Shown in pieces: positions 8,261 through 17,266 of a stretch of DNA of 38,299 nucleotides. Origin of the DNA: Streptosporangiaceae bacterium (GTDB lineage: Bacteria > Actinomycetota > Actinomycetes > Streptosporangiales > Streptosporangiaceae); NCBI GenBank assembly GCA_025964695.1, contig JAOPYK010000201.1:1-38299 (forward strand), written 5' to 3'. Under the pieces are notes generated by a model that ran no database searches, was not told where the DNA came from, and was given only the letters and a program-made list of their open reading frames with translations. A program made the position numbers and the translations under genes. Numbering within the stretch: position 1 is the stretch's first letter; each line of letters begins with the position of its first letter.

Positions 8261-8274
8261 CTACTCGCGGGTAG
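8261..8274. promoter_or_regulatory. Palindromic operator candidate upstream of etfD
   Basis: CTACTCGCGGGTAG is a 14-bp inverted repeat with a single T/G mismatch, 94 bp upstream of the etfD start. The shape (TACTnnnnnGTA with a CG centre) resembles operators of TetR-family repressors of actinobacterial lipid catabolism. Which regulator binds is not determined. Confidence 0.4.
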
Positions 8275-8357
8275 CATAGGTGTGACAACCCGCGGCCAGG
8301 CCGCTTCACCGGCGGCCCAGGCAGCTGTGCCCAAACTAGAACTCGATTCTACACGGG

Positions 8358-8384
8358 GCACGGTACGCCGGCCGTACGCCGTGC
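8358..8384. promoter_or_regulatory. GC-rich hairpin before permease
   Basis: GCACG (8358-8362) and GTACG (8363-8367) pair with CGTAC (8373-8377) and CGTGC (8380-8384), leaving a CCGGC loop and a two-base bulge. It may be a protein-binding site or the end of a transcript entering the region. There is no T-run. Confidence 0.3.
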
Positions 8385-8496
8385 AGGTGCGATTCAGTGG
8401 TGATGGGAGGGGATCACCGAGCTTTACGGCATTACCAATGGGTAAAATCGTCCGTTTTAACTTGCTTTGCCATGTTCTGTGCAGGAACGTTCCACT

Positions 8497-9960
8497 ATGA
8501 CCACAGCACCGCGGCATCGACGTGACGGTGCACTGCGGCCCAACGTCCTCGGCGGTCCCGACTCGGTCGTGCTGTCGATCGCGGGCAGCGCCCCCGCTTA
8601 CACGATCGCGGCGACGACCGCCACGCTGGTGGGCGCCGCAGGTCTGGCCAGCCCGGCGGCGCTGATCTGGTGCGGAATCCCGATGCTGGGCATCGGCCTC
8701 GCTTATCTTTACCTGGTCCGGCAGGAAGCCCACGCGGGGGCGGGCTACGCCTGGGTGGGGCGCGCTCTGCACCCGATCCTGGGCTATCTCAGCGGCTGGG
8801 CGCTCGTCGTCGCCGCCACGCTGTTCATGGTCGCCGGATCGCTGCCGGCCGGTTCGCTGACGCTGTCGCTGATCTCGCCGCATCTGGCCGAGAACACCGC
8901 GGCCGTCACCGTGGTGGGGGCCGCCTGGTTCCTGGCCATGGTGCTGATCGTCATCATGGGGGTCCGGGTCACCGCACATGTGCAGTGGCTGATGACCGGC
9001 ATCGAGGTGAGCATCCTCCTGCTGTTCACCGCCCTCGCCCTGGTGCGCGCGCCCGACATCGCCGTGCAGTCCTTCGACTGGTCCTGGCTGGGCTTCGGGC
9101 ATTTCGACGGGTTCCACGGCTTCGCGTCCGCAGCGCTCATCGCCGCGTTCTACTACTGGGGCTGGGACGTCAGCGCCAACCTCAGTGAGGAGACCAAGTC
9201 GGCTCGGCGCACCTCGGGCGTGGGCGGCCTGATCGGCCTGGTGATGGTGTTCGTGCTGTACGAGTCCTTCACCATCGTCACCAACATGCTGATGACTCCC
9301 GGCCAGATACAGAAGAGCAGCGGCAATCTGGTGGAGGTGCTCGGTCAGGCGATCTGGCCCGGGGTCGGTGGCAAGGTGCTGTCGCTGGCCGTGGTGCTGT
9401 CCACGATCGCGACCCTGGAGACGACCCTGATCCAGGTCACCCGCACGCTGTACGCCATGGGGCGCGACCGGGCGCTGCCCGGCGCGCTGGCCTGGACGCT
9501 CAGCGGCCGGCGGACTCCCTGGGTGGCCACCCTGGTCGTCGCGGGGGCGGCGATGGTCCTCTTCGTGGTCTCGGCTCTCGTCGGCTCGGTGAGCAAAGTG
9601 CTCTCGGACGCGGTGAGCGCGATCGGCCTGCAGATCTCGGTCTACTACGCACTCGCCGGGCTGGCGGTCGTGGTCGCCTACCGGCGCTTCCTGTTCACCT
9701 CGGTGCGCCGGTTCGTGCTCGCCGGGCTCTGGCCGCTCGCCGGATCGTTCTTCATGGGCTGGATCTTCGTGGAGTCGCTGTCCTCCCTCGACGGAACGGC
9801 GATGGCGATCGGGCTGGGCTCGCTCGGGCTGGGACTGATCCCGATGGCGTACTACTGGGCCAACGGCAGTGCGTACTTCCGTACCCGGGTCGGCCGGCAT
9901 GCGGTCCGCACCACCGTTCCCGTCCCCTCGTCCCCCGGAGGGTACGACCCGTACCGCTGA
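8497..9960 (+). CDS. APC-family amino-acid/polyamine permease
   Basis: A 487-residue secondary transporter of the amino acid-polyamine-organocation superfamily, with about 12 hydrophobic helices and an N-terminal cytoplasmic stretch. The first helix contains VVLSIAGSAPAYTIAATTAT, typical of the substrate- and cation-binding unwound helix 1. YYWGWDVSANLSEETKSARR corresponds to the conserved helix 6 and following loop, and TRTLYAMGRDRALPG is the characteristic loop after helix 8. The ATG at 8497 is preceded by AGGAAC and gives MTTAPRHRRDG; longer in-frame starts lack support. It stands alone, divergent from etfD and convergent with the CU044-type gene, with a strong palindrome just after its stop. 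Substrate is unknown; amino acids, amines or urea-like compounds are all compatible. Confidence 0.88.
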   Translation: MTTAPRHRRDGALRPNVLGGPDSVVLSIAGSAPAYTIAATTATLVGAAGLASPAALIWCGIPMLGIGLAYLYLVRQEAHAGAGYAWVGRALHPILGYLSGWALVVAATLFMVAGSLPAGSLTLSLISPHLAENTAAVTVVGAAWFLAMVLIVIMGVRVTAHVQWLMTGIEVSILLLFTALALVRAPDIAVQSFDWSWLGFGHFDGFHGFASAALIAAFYYWGWDVSANLSEETKSARRTSGVGGLIGLVMVFVLYESFTIVTNMLMTPGQIQKSSGNLVEVLGQAIWPGVGGKVLSLAVVLSTIATLETTLIQVTRTLYAMGRDRALPGALAWTLSGRRTPWVATLVVAGAAMVLFVVSALVGSVSKVLSDAVSAIGLQISVYYALAGLAVVVAYRRFLFTSVRRFVLAGLWPLAGSFFMGWIFVESLSSLDGTAMAIGLGSLGLGLIPMAYYWANGSAYFRTRVGRHAVRTTVPVPSSPGGYDPYR

Positions 9961-9966
9961 ACAGGC

Positions 9967-10008
9967 ATGAACGAATCATCCAATCAAAAGATTGGATGAT
10001 TCGTTCAT
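9967..10008. terminator. Perfect 19-bp palindrome between convergent genes
   Basis: ATGAACGAATCATCCAATC (9967-9985) and its exact reverse complement (9990-10008) flank the loop AAAA. It lies 6 bp after the permease stop and 11 bp before the stop of the minus-strand gene, so a bidirectional terminator fits. The stem is AT-rich for this genome and lacks a U-tract on the plus strand. Confidence 0.65.
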
Positions 10009-10019
10009 ATCGCCATCGC

Positions 10020-11282
10020 TCAGGGGTGGTGGGGACTGTCGTTGGTCCAGCCGGCCTCCAGGACCACCTGGTTGCTGAGGATCGTGCCTGGCTGCATGCC
10101 TCGCATCGAACCACCCGCCTTCACCACGATGTCTTGCTCACCGAGGACCTGATAGGTCTTCGGGTCCAGCACGAGCACCTCGTCGAAGACCGTGCCGCTG
10201 CCCTCCCGCATCGTGGCCCGGGCCGCCAGCCCGATCCCGGTCCGCCCCTTGGCGTCCTGGACCGTACCGATCGACCGTACGTCCGGCAGTGTGGCGAGTA
10301 GCCGGAAGGCCGCTGCCCGGACCTCCGGCGAGGCCGGCTGCCTGGTCAGGAAATCGAATCCGCTCATGAGCCTGCCAGCGCCCCCCAGGCCGGGCTTGTT
10401 GGGCAGGGCGCCATCCGGGAACAACAGTTCCTTGAACCGAGCCGGATCCGACGCCAACTTCTGCCGGTCCGCCCAGCTCAAGGCGATGAAATTGCTCTTC
10501 TGACAGAACTTCCCAGGCGACTTGATGGGTCTCGGGGTCGCCGCAGCGCCCGATGCCGGCGTAGTCGGCAGGGGCGCCTTCGTGATGCGGGCGCACATCT
10601 TCCTCACCTCCGCGGCGCCCTGCTTCTTGTCCGCCGGGGTTGTCTTGTCCCCCTGATCCCAGGTGCCCGGCCCCGTGCCGAACGAAGCGCCCGGCTTCGA
10701 GCTCAACGTGGCGTAGTGGTCGTTCGACCAGACCCGCCAAGTGCTCGGCGAGCCCGCTTTCTTCCAGGCTGCCTGGTCCGCCGCCGTGAGCGGGTGGGCA
10801 CCCAGGTCCCGCGAGTAGAGCACGTCGGAGTCGGAGTCCGAGCGGGCTGTCCAATCAGAATCCTCAGAGGTGTAGCCGACCACGGTGTACCCGCCAGTGG
10901 CCCGGCCTACGTGGTAGGACTGCCCGCTCGTCGTGTGAACCCGCCAGTACCGGCCCACCGGCTCCGCCGCCGCTTTCTCGGCAGCGGCGAGCAGGATTGT
11001 CCGGGCCGACAGTTCTGCCGGCTTGGCCTGCACCTGGTGGCCGGACGAGGTCGGTGAGGTACCGCCCAGGGTGGCGATACCCACGACCGCCGCCGCGGCC
11101 GCCCCGACCAGGCCCAGACCGAGGGCCGCCGGGCGGCGTGGCGCTATCCGGCGGCGGAGTCCGGACTTGCCACCTCCGCGTTCCATCGTGAGGCCGTCGA
11201 TCTGCCCCCGGAGGTTGGCTTCGAGCTGAGGGTCCGGCGATACCTCCCCGTACAGCTCACGGACCATCATCAGGTCATCCAC
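10020..11282 (-). CDS. CU044_5270-like membrane protein, putative sigma partner
   Basis: A 420-residue protein from the GTG at 11282, which overlaps the end of the preceding sigma gene (start and stop share eight bases), implying translational coupling. Residues 1-50 are cytoplasmic (MMVRELYGEVSPDP), a basic patch (RRRIAPRRP) precedes one transmembrane helix at about 54-75, and the remainder is exported. It resembles the actinobacterial CU044_5270 family, whose members are usually encoded directly after an ECF sigma factor. A role as membrane-bound anti-sigma or signal receptor is inferred from position; there is no zinc anti-sigma (HxxxCxxC) motif in the N-terminal segment. The exported part has four Cys that could form disulfides, for example in KMCARIT and KFCQKS. 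Function is not established. Confidence 0.8.
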   Translation of the reverse strand: MDDLMMVRELYGEVSPDPQLEANLRGQIDGLTMERGGGKSGLRRRIAPRRPAALGLGLVGAAAAAVVGIATLGGTSPTSSGHQVQAKPAELSARTILLAAAEKAAAEPVGRYWRVHTTSGQSYHVGRATGGYTVVGYTSEDSDWTARSDSDSDVLYSRDLGAHPLTAADQAAWKKAGSPSTWRVWSNDHYATLSSKPGASFGTGPGTWDQGDKTTPADKKQGAAEVRKMCARITKAPLPTTPASGAAATPRPIKSPGKFCQKSNFIALSWADRQKLASDPARFKELLFPDGALPNKPGLGGAGRLMSGFDFLTRQPASPEVRAAAFRLLATLPDVRSIGTVQDAKGRTGIGLAARATMREGSGTVFDEVLVLDPKTYQVLGEQDIVVKAGGSMRGMQPGTILSNQVVLEAGWTNDSPHHP

Positions 11283-11883
11283 GGTCGTTCTCCTCCAAGT
11301 CGAGCATCGGATTGATCCCACCCAGCGCCGCGCGCAGCTTCTTTCTGGCCCGGCTCAGCCGTGACCCGACCGTCCCGTAGGGGATGTCGAGGGCAGCGGC
11401 GATCTCGTCGTGACCGAGCCCCGCGAGCGCGACGAGCAGCAACACGTCGCGATCTCCCTGGTTGAGCTCGGCGATCGCCGCCGCAAGGTCAGGTCGCAGA
11501 TTCTGGGCGCTGACCTGAGCGGCGACGCGATCGTCATGTCCTTCCACCCGAAGTTCGAGCGAGCGCCGGCCGAGTGCGCGCAGCGCCCGCACCTCGGAGC
11601 GGCGATGCTTGCCGATGAGGTTGGTGGCGATGCCGTACAGCCAGGTACGTACGCCTCCGCGATCGGCGGCATAGCGGGCCCGCTTACGGAACGCGGTCAG
11701 GAACGTCTCGGCGACGACGTCCTCAGCAGCGTCGGGGCCGAGCCGGCTCACCACGTACCGGTGGATCTCGGCGAAGTGCGCGTCGAAGATCGCGCCGAAC
11801 CGTTCGGGGTCGTTCCTGGACAACTGGATCACGGTGGAATCGTCCGTTCTAGCCGGGTCACTGACCCGGTGCAGAGCGGTCAC
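11275..11883 (-). CDS. ECF sigma factor
   Basis: A 202-residue extracytoplasmic-function sigma factor. Region 2 runs from about 28 to 95 (FGAIFDAHFAEIHRYV, then DVVAETFLTAFRKRARY and RTWLYGIATNLI), and region 4 from about 140 to 190 with LAGLGHDEIAAALDIPYGTV and the recognition helix SRLSRARKKL. The start GTG at 11883 has GGGAG six bases upstream. It is transcribed with the following membrane protein, whose start lies inside its last codons. That arrangement suggests the partner controls it. A second ECF gene lies 126 bp upstream on the same strand. Confidence 0.92.
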   Translation of the reverse strand: MTALHRVSDPARTDDSTVIQLSRNDPERFGAIFDAHFAEIHRYVVSRLGPDAAEDVVAETFLTAFRKRARYAADRGGVRTWLYGIATNLIGKHRRSEVRALRALGRRSLELRVEGHDDRVAAQVSAQNLRPDLAAAIAELNQGDRDVLLLVALAGLGHDEIAAALDIPYGTVGSRLSRARKKLRAALGGINPMLDLEENDRG

Positions 11884-11998
11884 GAGGGGCTCCCGTACAT
11901 CGGTGGCCTTTCCGTGGCGGATGGCGGTCGCTGTGTATCACCCGATCCCCTGATCTGCTTTCACGCGCGGTGCCTCGCACCGGGACACACGAAACCGT

Positions 11999-12026
11999 TC
12001 ACCGAGGTATCAGTGAATCTCGGTGA
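11999..12026 (-). terminator. Inverted repeat at end of upstream ECF gene
   Basis: TCACCGAG (11999-12006) and CTCGGTGA (12019-12026) are perfect 8-bp complements around a 12-base loop that contains the stop codon of the upstream ECF gene. It could stop transcription before the next sigma gene or serve as an operator. No T-run follows. Confidence 0.4.
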
Positions 12027-12621
12027 GTCGCCCCTTGTCGGGGTAGACGGTCCGTCCCGGGACTGGTGCCTTGGGTACGGTGCCGGCTTCATCGCCACCT
12101 GCCGCCCACCCCGGCCAGGGCCGGGGTGTTGGCGGCGGGTCTTCCGGTCGGCTCCACTGGCGTTGCAGCCGTACGAAGAGCGTCGCCTTCGAGCAGCCGA
12201 TGACCTTCGCCGCCTGGGCCGCCGACAGACCGTGCCAGGCGATCAGGGTGAGCAGTTCGCGGTCCTCGTCGGAGAGCGCGGCGAGCCCCCGAAGCACCGC
12301 CGAGCGCTCAACCACGTCTTCGCCGATATCGCCCACGCTGAGTTCCGCGTCAGAGGTCCAGGCCCGCAGTTCCGCCCGCAGTGAGTCCTGCCTGACCTGG
12401 GCCCGGTAGGACTCGCGGAGCACGTTGCGGGCCACACCGAGCAGCCAGGGCAAGGGCGGATCGGGCAGATCAGCGAAGCGACGCCAAGCCACGGTGAAGG
12501 TCTCGCTGGTGACCTCCTCTGCTAGCTGCCGCCCGGTACGGCTCACGGCGTAGGCGTAGACACGAGAGTAAAGATCGTCATAGATCGAGGTGAAACGCGT
12601 GACCGCGTCTGGATCTGTCAC
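12010..12621 (-). CDS. Second ECF sigma factor, long proline-rich tail
   Basis: About 203 residues from the GTG at 12621, chosen because AAGGG lies a few bases upstream; a longer frame to 12711 lacks support. Region 2 is clear ([49 protein letters not shown]), as is region 4 ([36 protein letters not shown]). After the recognition helix the usual Arg-rich end is replaced by about 45 residues rich in Pro and Gly (from [14 protein letters not shown] onwards). That segment is read from a GC-rich hairpin at 12107-12128, so the tail may be a recent extension after a small mutation or a real addition. No anti-sigma gene directly follows; the adjacent ECF/CU044 pair may share signalling with it. Confidence 0.88.
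   Translation of the reverse strand: MTDPDAVTRFTSIYDDLYSRVYAYAVSRTGRQLAEEVTSETFTVAWRRFADLPDPPLPWLLGVARNVLRESYRAQVRQDSLRAELRAWTSDAELSVGDIGEDVVERSAVLRGLAALSDEDRELLTLIAWHGLSAAQAAKVIGCSKATLFVRLQRQWSRPEDPPPTPRPWPGWAAGGDEAGTVPKAPVPGRTVYPDKGRLTEIH
12107..12128. promoter_or_regulatory. GC hairpin inside ECF 3' end
   Basis: CACCCCGGC (12107-12115) and GCCGGGGTG (12120-12128) pair perfectly around CAGG. It lies within the reading frame of the second ECF gene, at the odd proline-rich tail, and may be a terminator that has become coding. Confidence 0.45.
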
Positions 12622-12740
12622 TATCCGAGCCCTTCGTCGGAGTAACCGTCGCAGAGGGAGTGATCCAGGGGGGCTACTTCTTACACGCGCGGAACGGAAT
12701 AGCGCGCTCATCCGTCATGTTGGTAGGGACATCAGCAAAG

Positions 12741-12761
12741 TTGCGTCCCCCCGACTCAAGT
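12741..12761. promoter_or_regulatory. HAIR-like HspR box 1 upstream of dnaK
   Basis: GTTGCGT, seven bases, ACTCAAG. The right arm is a perfect match to the HAIR consensus CTTGAGT-N7-ACTCAAG and the left arm matches five of seven. It sits just upstream of the -35 hexamer of dnaK. HspR with DnaK as corepressor is known to bind HAIR elements in Streptomyces and mycobacteria. Confidence 0.75.
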
Positions 12762-12765
12762 CAGT

Positions 12766-12792
12766 TGACAAGGGCCGGAGGAGCGGTAGCGT
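12766..12792 (+). promoter_or_regulatory. dnaK promoter, sigma70-type
   Basis: TTGACA at 12766-12771 is a perfect -35. TAGCGT at 12787-12792 is a good actinobacterial -10 (TAnnnT), though the 15-base spacer is short. It is bracketed by two HAIR-like boxes, as expected for heat-shock repression at normal temperature. Confidence 0.6.
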
Positions 12793-12811
12793 TGCGCCCA
12801 CACCACTCAAC
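12791..12811. promoter_or_regulatory. HAIR-like HspR box 2 upstream of dnaK
   Basis: GTTGCGC, seven bases, ACTCAAC. It has the same left-arm variant as box 1 and is 50 bp from it, about five helical turns. It overlaps the -10 and start-point region, so HspR bound here would block polymerase. Confidence 0.65.
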
Positions 12812-12866
12812 TTGGCGGTCGCCGGCCCCGGCGGCGGCCGAAGGCAACCACGGAGGACGAGAACCC

Positions 12867-14725
<1,859 letters not shown>

Positions 14726-14729
<4 letters not shown>

Positions 14730-15388
14730 GTGTGCCTCCACCCAATGAGGGCGGGGAGCGCGAGGGGCCGGTGATCCGCGACAAGCGGCGTATCGATCCT
14801 GTCACTGGCGAGGTCCGGGAGCCGGCGGCGACGCCGGCCCCCGCCGCGGCAGCCGAGACCGCCAAGCCGGGCGCGGGCCCCGCGCCGGGCAACGAGACAG
14901 AGGAGGGGGACTCCGAGGTGGCCAAGCTCCAGGAGCAGCTGGACGAACGCACCAGCGACCTGCAGCGGATCCAGGCGGAGTACTCCAACTACCGCAAGCG
15001 GGTCGAACGGGACCGGGTCGCCGTCCGTGAGCAGAGCCTCGGCAACGTGCTCAACGAGCTGCTGCCGATCCTCGACGACATCGGGCGGGCCCGCGAGCAC
15101 GACGAGCTGACCGGCGGGTTCAAGTCGGTCGGCGAGGCACTCGAGGCTGCGGTGGGCAAGCTGGGCCTGGAACGGTTCGGGGAGAAGGGCGAGCCCTTCG
15201 ATCCGACCGTGCACGAGGCGCTCATACACTCCTACTCCGCGGACGTTGCAGAGCCGACCTGTGTCGACATCCTGCAGCCCGGTTACCGCATCGGCGCCCG
15301 GATCCTCCGGCCCGCCCGGGTCGCGGTCGCCGAGCCGGTCGAGCCCGGTGAGACCGTCGAATCCGCTGAAACCGACGACACGAAGTGA
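14726..15388 (+). CDS. grpE: Nucleotide exchange factor GrpE
   Basis: GrpE releases ADP from DnaK and works as a dimer. This 220-residue protein starts with a GTG (14726) that overlaps the dnaK stop by four bases (GTGA). Residues 1-75 are disordered and Pro/Ala-rich ([17 protein letters not shown]). The long dimerising helix covers about 70-120 ([19 protein letters not shown]), and the four-helix and beta-wing parts follow, with [12 protein letters not shown] and the conserved [21 protein letters not shown] short acidic tail ends the protein. Coupling to dnaK by overlap suggests matched stoichiometry. The gene is followed by a 12-bp hairpin before dnaJ. Confidence 0.97.
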
Positions 15389-15391
15389 GCC

Positions 15392-15419
15392 GTCCGGGCA
15401 GCCCCCCGGCTGCCCGGAC
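15392..15419 (+). promoter_or_regulatory. Hairpin between grpE and dnaJ
   Basis: A perfect 12-bp stem (GTCCGGGCAGCC with GGCTGCCCGGAC) around a CCCC loop starts 4 bp after the grpE stop codon. There is no U-tract, so it may be an attenuator, RNA-processing or mRNA-stability element that sets lower dnaJ output, rather than a full terminator. Confidence 0.6.
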
Positions 15420-15448
15420 ACCCCACAGCAGAAGACGAAGGGGCGTTT

Positions 15449-16594
15449 GTGAGCACCAAGGACTATTTGGAGAAGGACTACTACAAGGTCCTCGGTGTCT
15501 CGAAGACAGCCAGCCCCGAGGAGATCAAGAAGTCCTACCGAAAGCTGGCACGGAAGTTCCACCCCGATGCCAACAAGGGTGACAGCGACGCCGAGGATCG
15601 CTTCAAGGAGATCTCCGAAGCGTACGACGTGCTGTCGGACGACAAGCGCCGCAAGGAGTACGACGAGGCCCGCGCCTACGGGGTCGGCGGCTTCCGCGGC
15701 CAGCCCGGCGGAGGCTTCGGGGATCTGGGCGACCTGTTCGGGCAGAGCGGGCCCGGCGAGCGCATCGGTGATCTGTTCGGCGGCCTGTTCAACCGCGGCG
15801 GAACCACCCGGCAGCAGACCAACCGGCGGGCCCGCCGCGGTGCCGACGTCGAGTCCGAGGTCACGCTTTCGTTCGCCGAGGCGCTGTCCGGGCTCACCGT
15901 GCCGCTCCGGCTGACCAGCGAGGCGTCATGTCCGACCTGCCGCGGCACCGGTGCCAAGGCCGGTACGGTTCCCCGGGTCTGCCCCTCATGTGAGGGCACG
16001 GGCCAGGAGAGCCGCAACATGGGCAGCTTCTCCTTCTCCGAGCCCTGCCACGAGTGCCGTGGCCGGGGCCTGGTCGTCGACGACCCGTGCACCACCTGCC
16101 ACGGCAGCGGCCGGGCGACCGGCACCCGTACGATCCAGGCCCGGATCCCGGCGGGCGTCGCGGACGGCCAGAAGATCCGGCTGAAGGGCAAGGGAGCGCC
16201 CGGTGAGAACGGCGGCCCCGCTGGAGATCTCTACGTCAACATCAAGGTGACGCCGCACAAGGTGTTCGGCCGAAGCGGCGACAACCTGACCCTCACCGTG
16301 CCGGTGACCTTCCCCGAGGCCGCCTTGGGCGGGGACATCGAGGTGCCCACCCATGGTGCGGCTCCGGTGATCTTGCGCATTCCGGCGAGCACCCCCAACG
16401 GCCGGACCTTCCGGGTCCGCGGCCGGGGTGCCACCCGCCGCGACGGCACCAAGGGCGACCTGCTCGTCACGGTCGACGTCCAGGTGCCGCAGAGGCTCGA
16501 CGACACCAGCCGCGCGGCGCTGGAGCAACTGCGCGACGCCAACAAGGGCGACGACCTGCGCGGCGACCTGCTGCAACAGGCCCGGGAGGGATGA
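15449..16594 (+). CDS. dnaJ: Chaperone DnaJ (Hsp40)
   Basis: Co-chaperone that stimulates DnaK ATPase and delivers substrates. This 381-residue protein is of the type I layout. The J domain (about 8-75) has the HPD motif in FHPDANKGDS. A Gly/Phe-rich linker follows (GGFRGQPGGGFGDLGDLFG), then the zinc domain with four CxxCxGxG repeats (CPTCRGTG, CPSCEGTG, CHECRGRG, CTTCHGSG), then the two C-terminal beta-sandwich domains. The GTG start at 15449 gives STKDYLEKDYYKVLG. It is the DnaJ1 type found in actinobacterial dnaK operons. The next gene, hspR, is separated by a repeat-bearing 126-bp spacer. Confidence 0.97.
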   Translation: MSTKDYLEKDYYKVLGVSKTASPEEIKKSYRKLARKFHPDANKGDSDAEDRFKEISEAYDVLSDDKRRKEYDEARAYGVGGFRGQPGGGFGDLGDLFGQSGPGERIGDLFGGLFNRGGTTRQQTNRRARRGADVESEVTLSFAEALSGLTVPLRLTSEASCPTCRGTGAKAGTVPRVCPSCEGTGQESRNMGSFSFSEPCHECRGRGLVVDDPCTTCHGSGRATGTRTIQARIPAGVADGQKIRLKGKGAPGENGGPAGDLYVNIKVTPHKVFGRSGDNLTLTVPVTFPEAALGGDIEVPTHGAAPVILRIPASTPNGRTFRVRGRGATRRDGTKGDLLVTVDVQVPQRLDDTSRAALEQLRDANKGDDLRGDLLQQAREG

Positions 16595-16598
16595 GACC

Positions 16599-16712
16599 GT
16601 GAGCAGGAGTCCAGGCACCTGCGAACCGCGTGAGCGCAGCGAACGCCATCAACACGTGAGCAGGCGCGCGGTGGCTGGACTGAGGAGCGCGCGCAGCGAA
16701 CGCCATCAACAC
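16599..16712 (+). repeat. 57-bp imperfect tandem repeat between dnaJ and hspR
   Basis: Two units, 16599-16655 and 16656-16712. Both begin GTGAGCAGG and both end with the same 22 bases (16634-16655 and 16691-16712, core GCAGCGAACGCCATCAACAC), while the central 26 or so bases differ. Conserved ends with a variable middle are unlike a simple recent duplication. The right unit ends immediately before the hspR ribosome binding site GGGAGG. Confidence 0.75.
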
Positions 16713-16720
16713 GGGAGGCC

Positions 16721-17173
16721 ATGGACATGACGTTCCCTGACGACACTCCTGTTTATGTCATCTCGGTGGCGGCCCAGCTGTCCGGCCTGCATCCGCAGAC
16801 CCTGCGCACGTACGACCGGATGGGGCTGGTCTCACCGGGCCGGACGTCGGGGCGCGGCCGCCGTTACTCGATGCGCGACATCGTCATGCTGCGCGAGATC
16901 CAGCGGCTCTCCCAGGAGGAGGGCATCAATCTGGCCGGCATCAAGCACATCCTCGAGCTGCAGCACGAGACCGTACAACTCCGTGAGGAACTGATCCGGT
17001 TGCACGCGCTGATCGACGAGCTCGGCAACGAGCTCGAGTCGACCCGATCGGTCGCCGCCCGGCTCGCCCAGTTGCGCAACGTACCCGCCCAGGGCGGCAC
17101 CGACCTGGTGCCGATCCGGCAGACCAGCGTCGTCCTGTGGCGACAGCAGCACAACAACAACGACCAACCCTGA
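16721..17173 (+). CDS. hspR: Heat-shock repressor HspR (MerR family)
   Basis: A 150-residue MerR-type winged-helix repressor of the dnaK regulon that binds HAIR elements with DnaK as corepressor. The DNA-binding domain is clear: YVISVAAQLSGLHPQTLRTY, RMGLVSPGRTSGRGRRYS, and DIVMLREIQRLSQEEGINLAG. A long helical region (about 70-120, HILELQHETVQLREELIRLH) is the dimerisation coiled coil, and a hydrophobic end (SVVLWRQ) is followed by an Asn-rich tail. The ATG at 16721 has GGGAGG upstream. Position at the end of dnaK-grpE-dnaJ gives negative feedback, as in Streptomyces. A second in-frame ATG at 16727 is possible. Confidence 0.96.
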   Translation: MDMTFPDDTPVYVISVAAQLSGLHPQTLRTYDRMGLVSPGRTSGRGRRYSMRDIVMLREIQRLSQEEGINLAGIKHILELQHETVQLREELIRLHALIDELGNELESTRSVAARLAQLRNVPAQGGTDLVPIRQTSVVLWRQQHNNNDQP

Positions 17174-17187
17174 TCGGCCCTCCGCAT

Positions 17188-17244
17188 CCCTCCGCGATCC
17201 CGCGGTTCGTGTCGGCACGAACCGCGCCCGCACGGAGCGGAGGG
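17188..17244 (+). promoter_or_regulatory. Two-part hairpin between hspR and clpB
   Basis: The inner stem CGCGGTTCGTG (17201-17211) pairs perfectly with CACGAACCGCG (17216-17226) around TCGG; the outer stem CCCTCCGC (17188-17195) pairs with GCGGAGGG (17237-17244). The hairpin ends about 22 bp before the clpB start and overlaps the purine-rich upstream area. It may be a partial terminator or a thermosensor-like leader for clpB. No HAIR box or clear promoter occurs in this spacer. Confidence 0.6.
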
Positions 17245-17266
17245 GGTTACCCATGGGAGCGAAGAC

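Larger units (their letters stand above)
8168..8496. other. Divergent intergenic region etfD / permease
   Basis: This 329-bp region separates divergent genes. It holds a near-perfect 14-bp palindrome at 8261-8274 on the etfD side, an imperfect GC-rich hairpin at 8358-8384, and an AT-richer stretch (about 8430-8470) that probably contains the permease promoter. I see no clear hexamer pair and no small gene. Confidence 0.5.

Noticed and set aside
7460-8500. Long plus-strand frame opposite etfD
   Set aside because: Composed of His/Asp/Val-rich antisense of a well-identified membrane protein.
8146-9900. 584-codon minus-strand frame opposite the permease
   Set aside because: Antisense to a clear APC permease; Arg/His/Gly-rich with no known domain.
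17174-17266. HAIR box upstream of clpB
   Set aside because: Looked for CTTGAGT/ACTCAAG arms with 7-base spacing; none present, only hairpins.
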